DNA of 5,271 nucleotides from CF-113 sp035308345. Its GTDB lineage: Bacteria; Chloroflexota; Ktedonobacteria; Ktedonobacterales; Ktedonobacteraceae. Below, one piece after another: positions 5,210-5,271 of the stretch (its first letter is position 1; every line of letters begins with the position of its first letter). A model generated the notes under the pieces. That model was given only the letters and a program-made list of their open reading frames with translations, had not been told where the DNA came from and made no database searches. The stretch is from positions 1 through 5,271 of the forward strand of contig DATGGW010000139.1 of NCBI GenBank assembly GCA_035308345.1. The letters run 5' to 3'. The position numbers and the translations under genes were made by a program.

Positions 5210-5271
5210 ATGGAATACACACAGTTTGGTCAGACAGCCTTACATGTTTCAAAACTCGGCTACGGCACCTG
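5210..5271 (+). CDS. Aldo/keto reductase, N-terminal fragment; continues beyond the window
   Basis: Twenty codons are visible, reading MEYTQFGQTALHVSKLGYGT. This is the standard beginning of NADPH-dependent aldo/keto reductases (M-x-Y-x-x-L/F-G-x-T-x-L-x-V-S-x-L-G-x-G-T), the first strands before the TIM barrel. The family reduces aldehydes and ketones to alcohols in the cytosol. The catalytic Asp/Tyr/Lys/His residues would lie outside the window, so activity and subfamily cannot be judged. It is preceded by a very strong Shine-Dalgarno and transcribed away from the peroxidase gene, with which it may share regulation. Confidence 0.8.
   Translation, partial: MEYTQFGQTALHVSKLGYGT

Noticed and set aside
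1..5271. CRISPR array, tRNA, rRNA, complete insertion sequence or novel defence island
   Set aside because: No regularly spaced repeats, no recognisable RNA gene and no transposase or nuclease motifs were seen on either strand.

Overview
The window looks like a piece of a GC-rich, loosely packed bacterial chromosome, most probably from the Chloroflexota (Ktedonobacteria-like). That placement is an inference. It rests on a very large MalT-type LuxR regulator, a drug-efflux transporter with a fused winged-helix domain, a YfeX-type DyP peroxidase and an aldo/keto reductase standing as independent units with 270-320 bp gaps. No marker gene fixes the lineage.

Layout. (1) Bases 1-602 (+) are the 3' end of a multidrug MFS transporter: one last membrane helix, then a complete MarR-like winged-helix domain in the same protein. 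(2) Bases 603-892 are noncoding and hold a good sigma-70-type promoter (TTGCCT-17-TACAAT) and a Shine-Dalgarno site for the next gene. (3) Bases 893-3705 (+) encode a large ATP-binding LuxR-type (LAL/MalT) regulator that is split in two. The first part has the NTPase and winged-helix domains. The second has the TPR-like arm and the LuxR DNA-binding domain. Homology-like sequence runs on across the junction in the -1 frame at a C4 tract (2081-2084), and the two reading frames overlap in an ATGA. Restored, the protein would be about 937 residues, a normal size for the family. (4) Bases 3706-3978 separate convergent genes. They hold a possible 44-codon ORF on the minus strand, GTGA-coupled to the peroxidase gene, with a weak resemblance to the C-terminal half of Phd-type antitoxins. 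(5) Bases 3979-4893 (-) are a complete class-B (YfeX-like) DyP haem peroxidase with all catalytic residues. (6) Bases 4894-5209 are a divergent intergenic region with a promoter for the peroxidase, two adjacent hairpins (one a perfect 12-bp stem) and a very strong Shine-Dalgarno. (7) From 5210 to the right edge (+) is the start of an aldo/keto reductase.

How they fit together. No metabolic operon is visible. The common theme is stress and xenobiotic handling: efflux with a built-in sensor-like domain, a large signal-integrating transcription factor, a haem peroxidase and a carbonyl reductase. The divergent peroxidase/reductase pair is the only arrangement that suggests shared control. The most notable points are the split LAL regulator, the transporter-MarR fusion, the paired hairpins in the divergent promoter region and the small coupled ORF behind the peroxidase gene.
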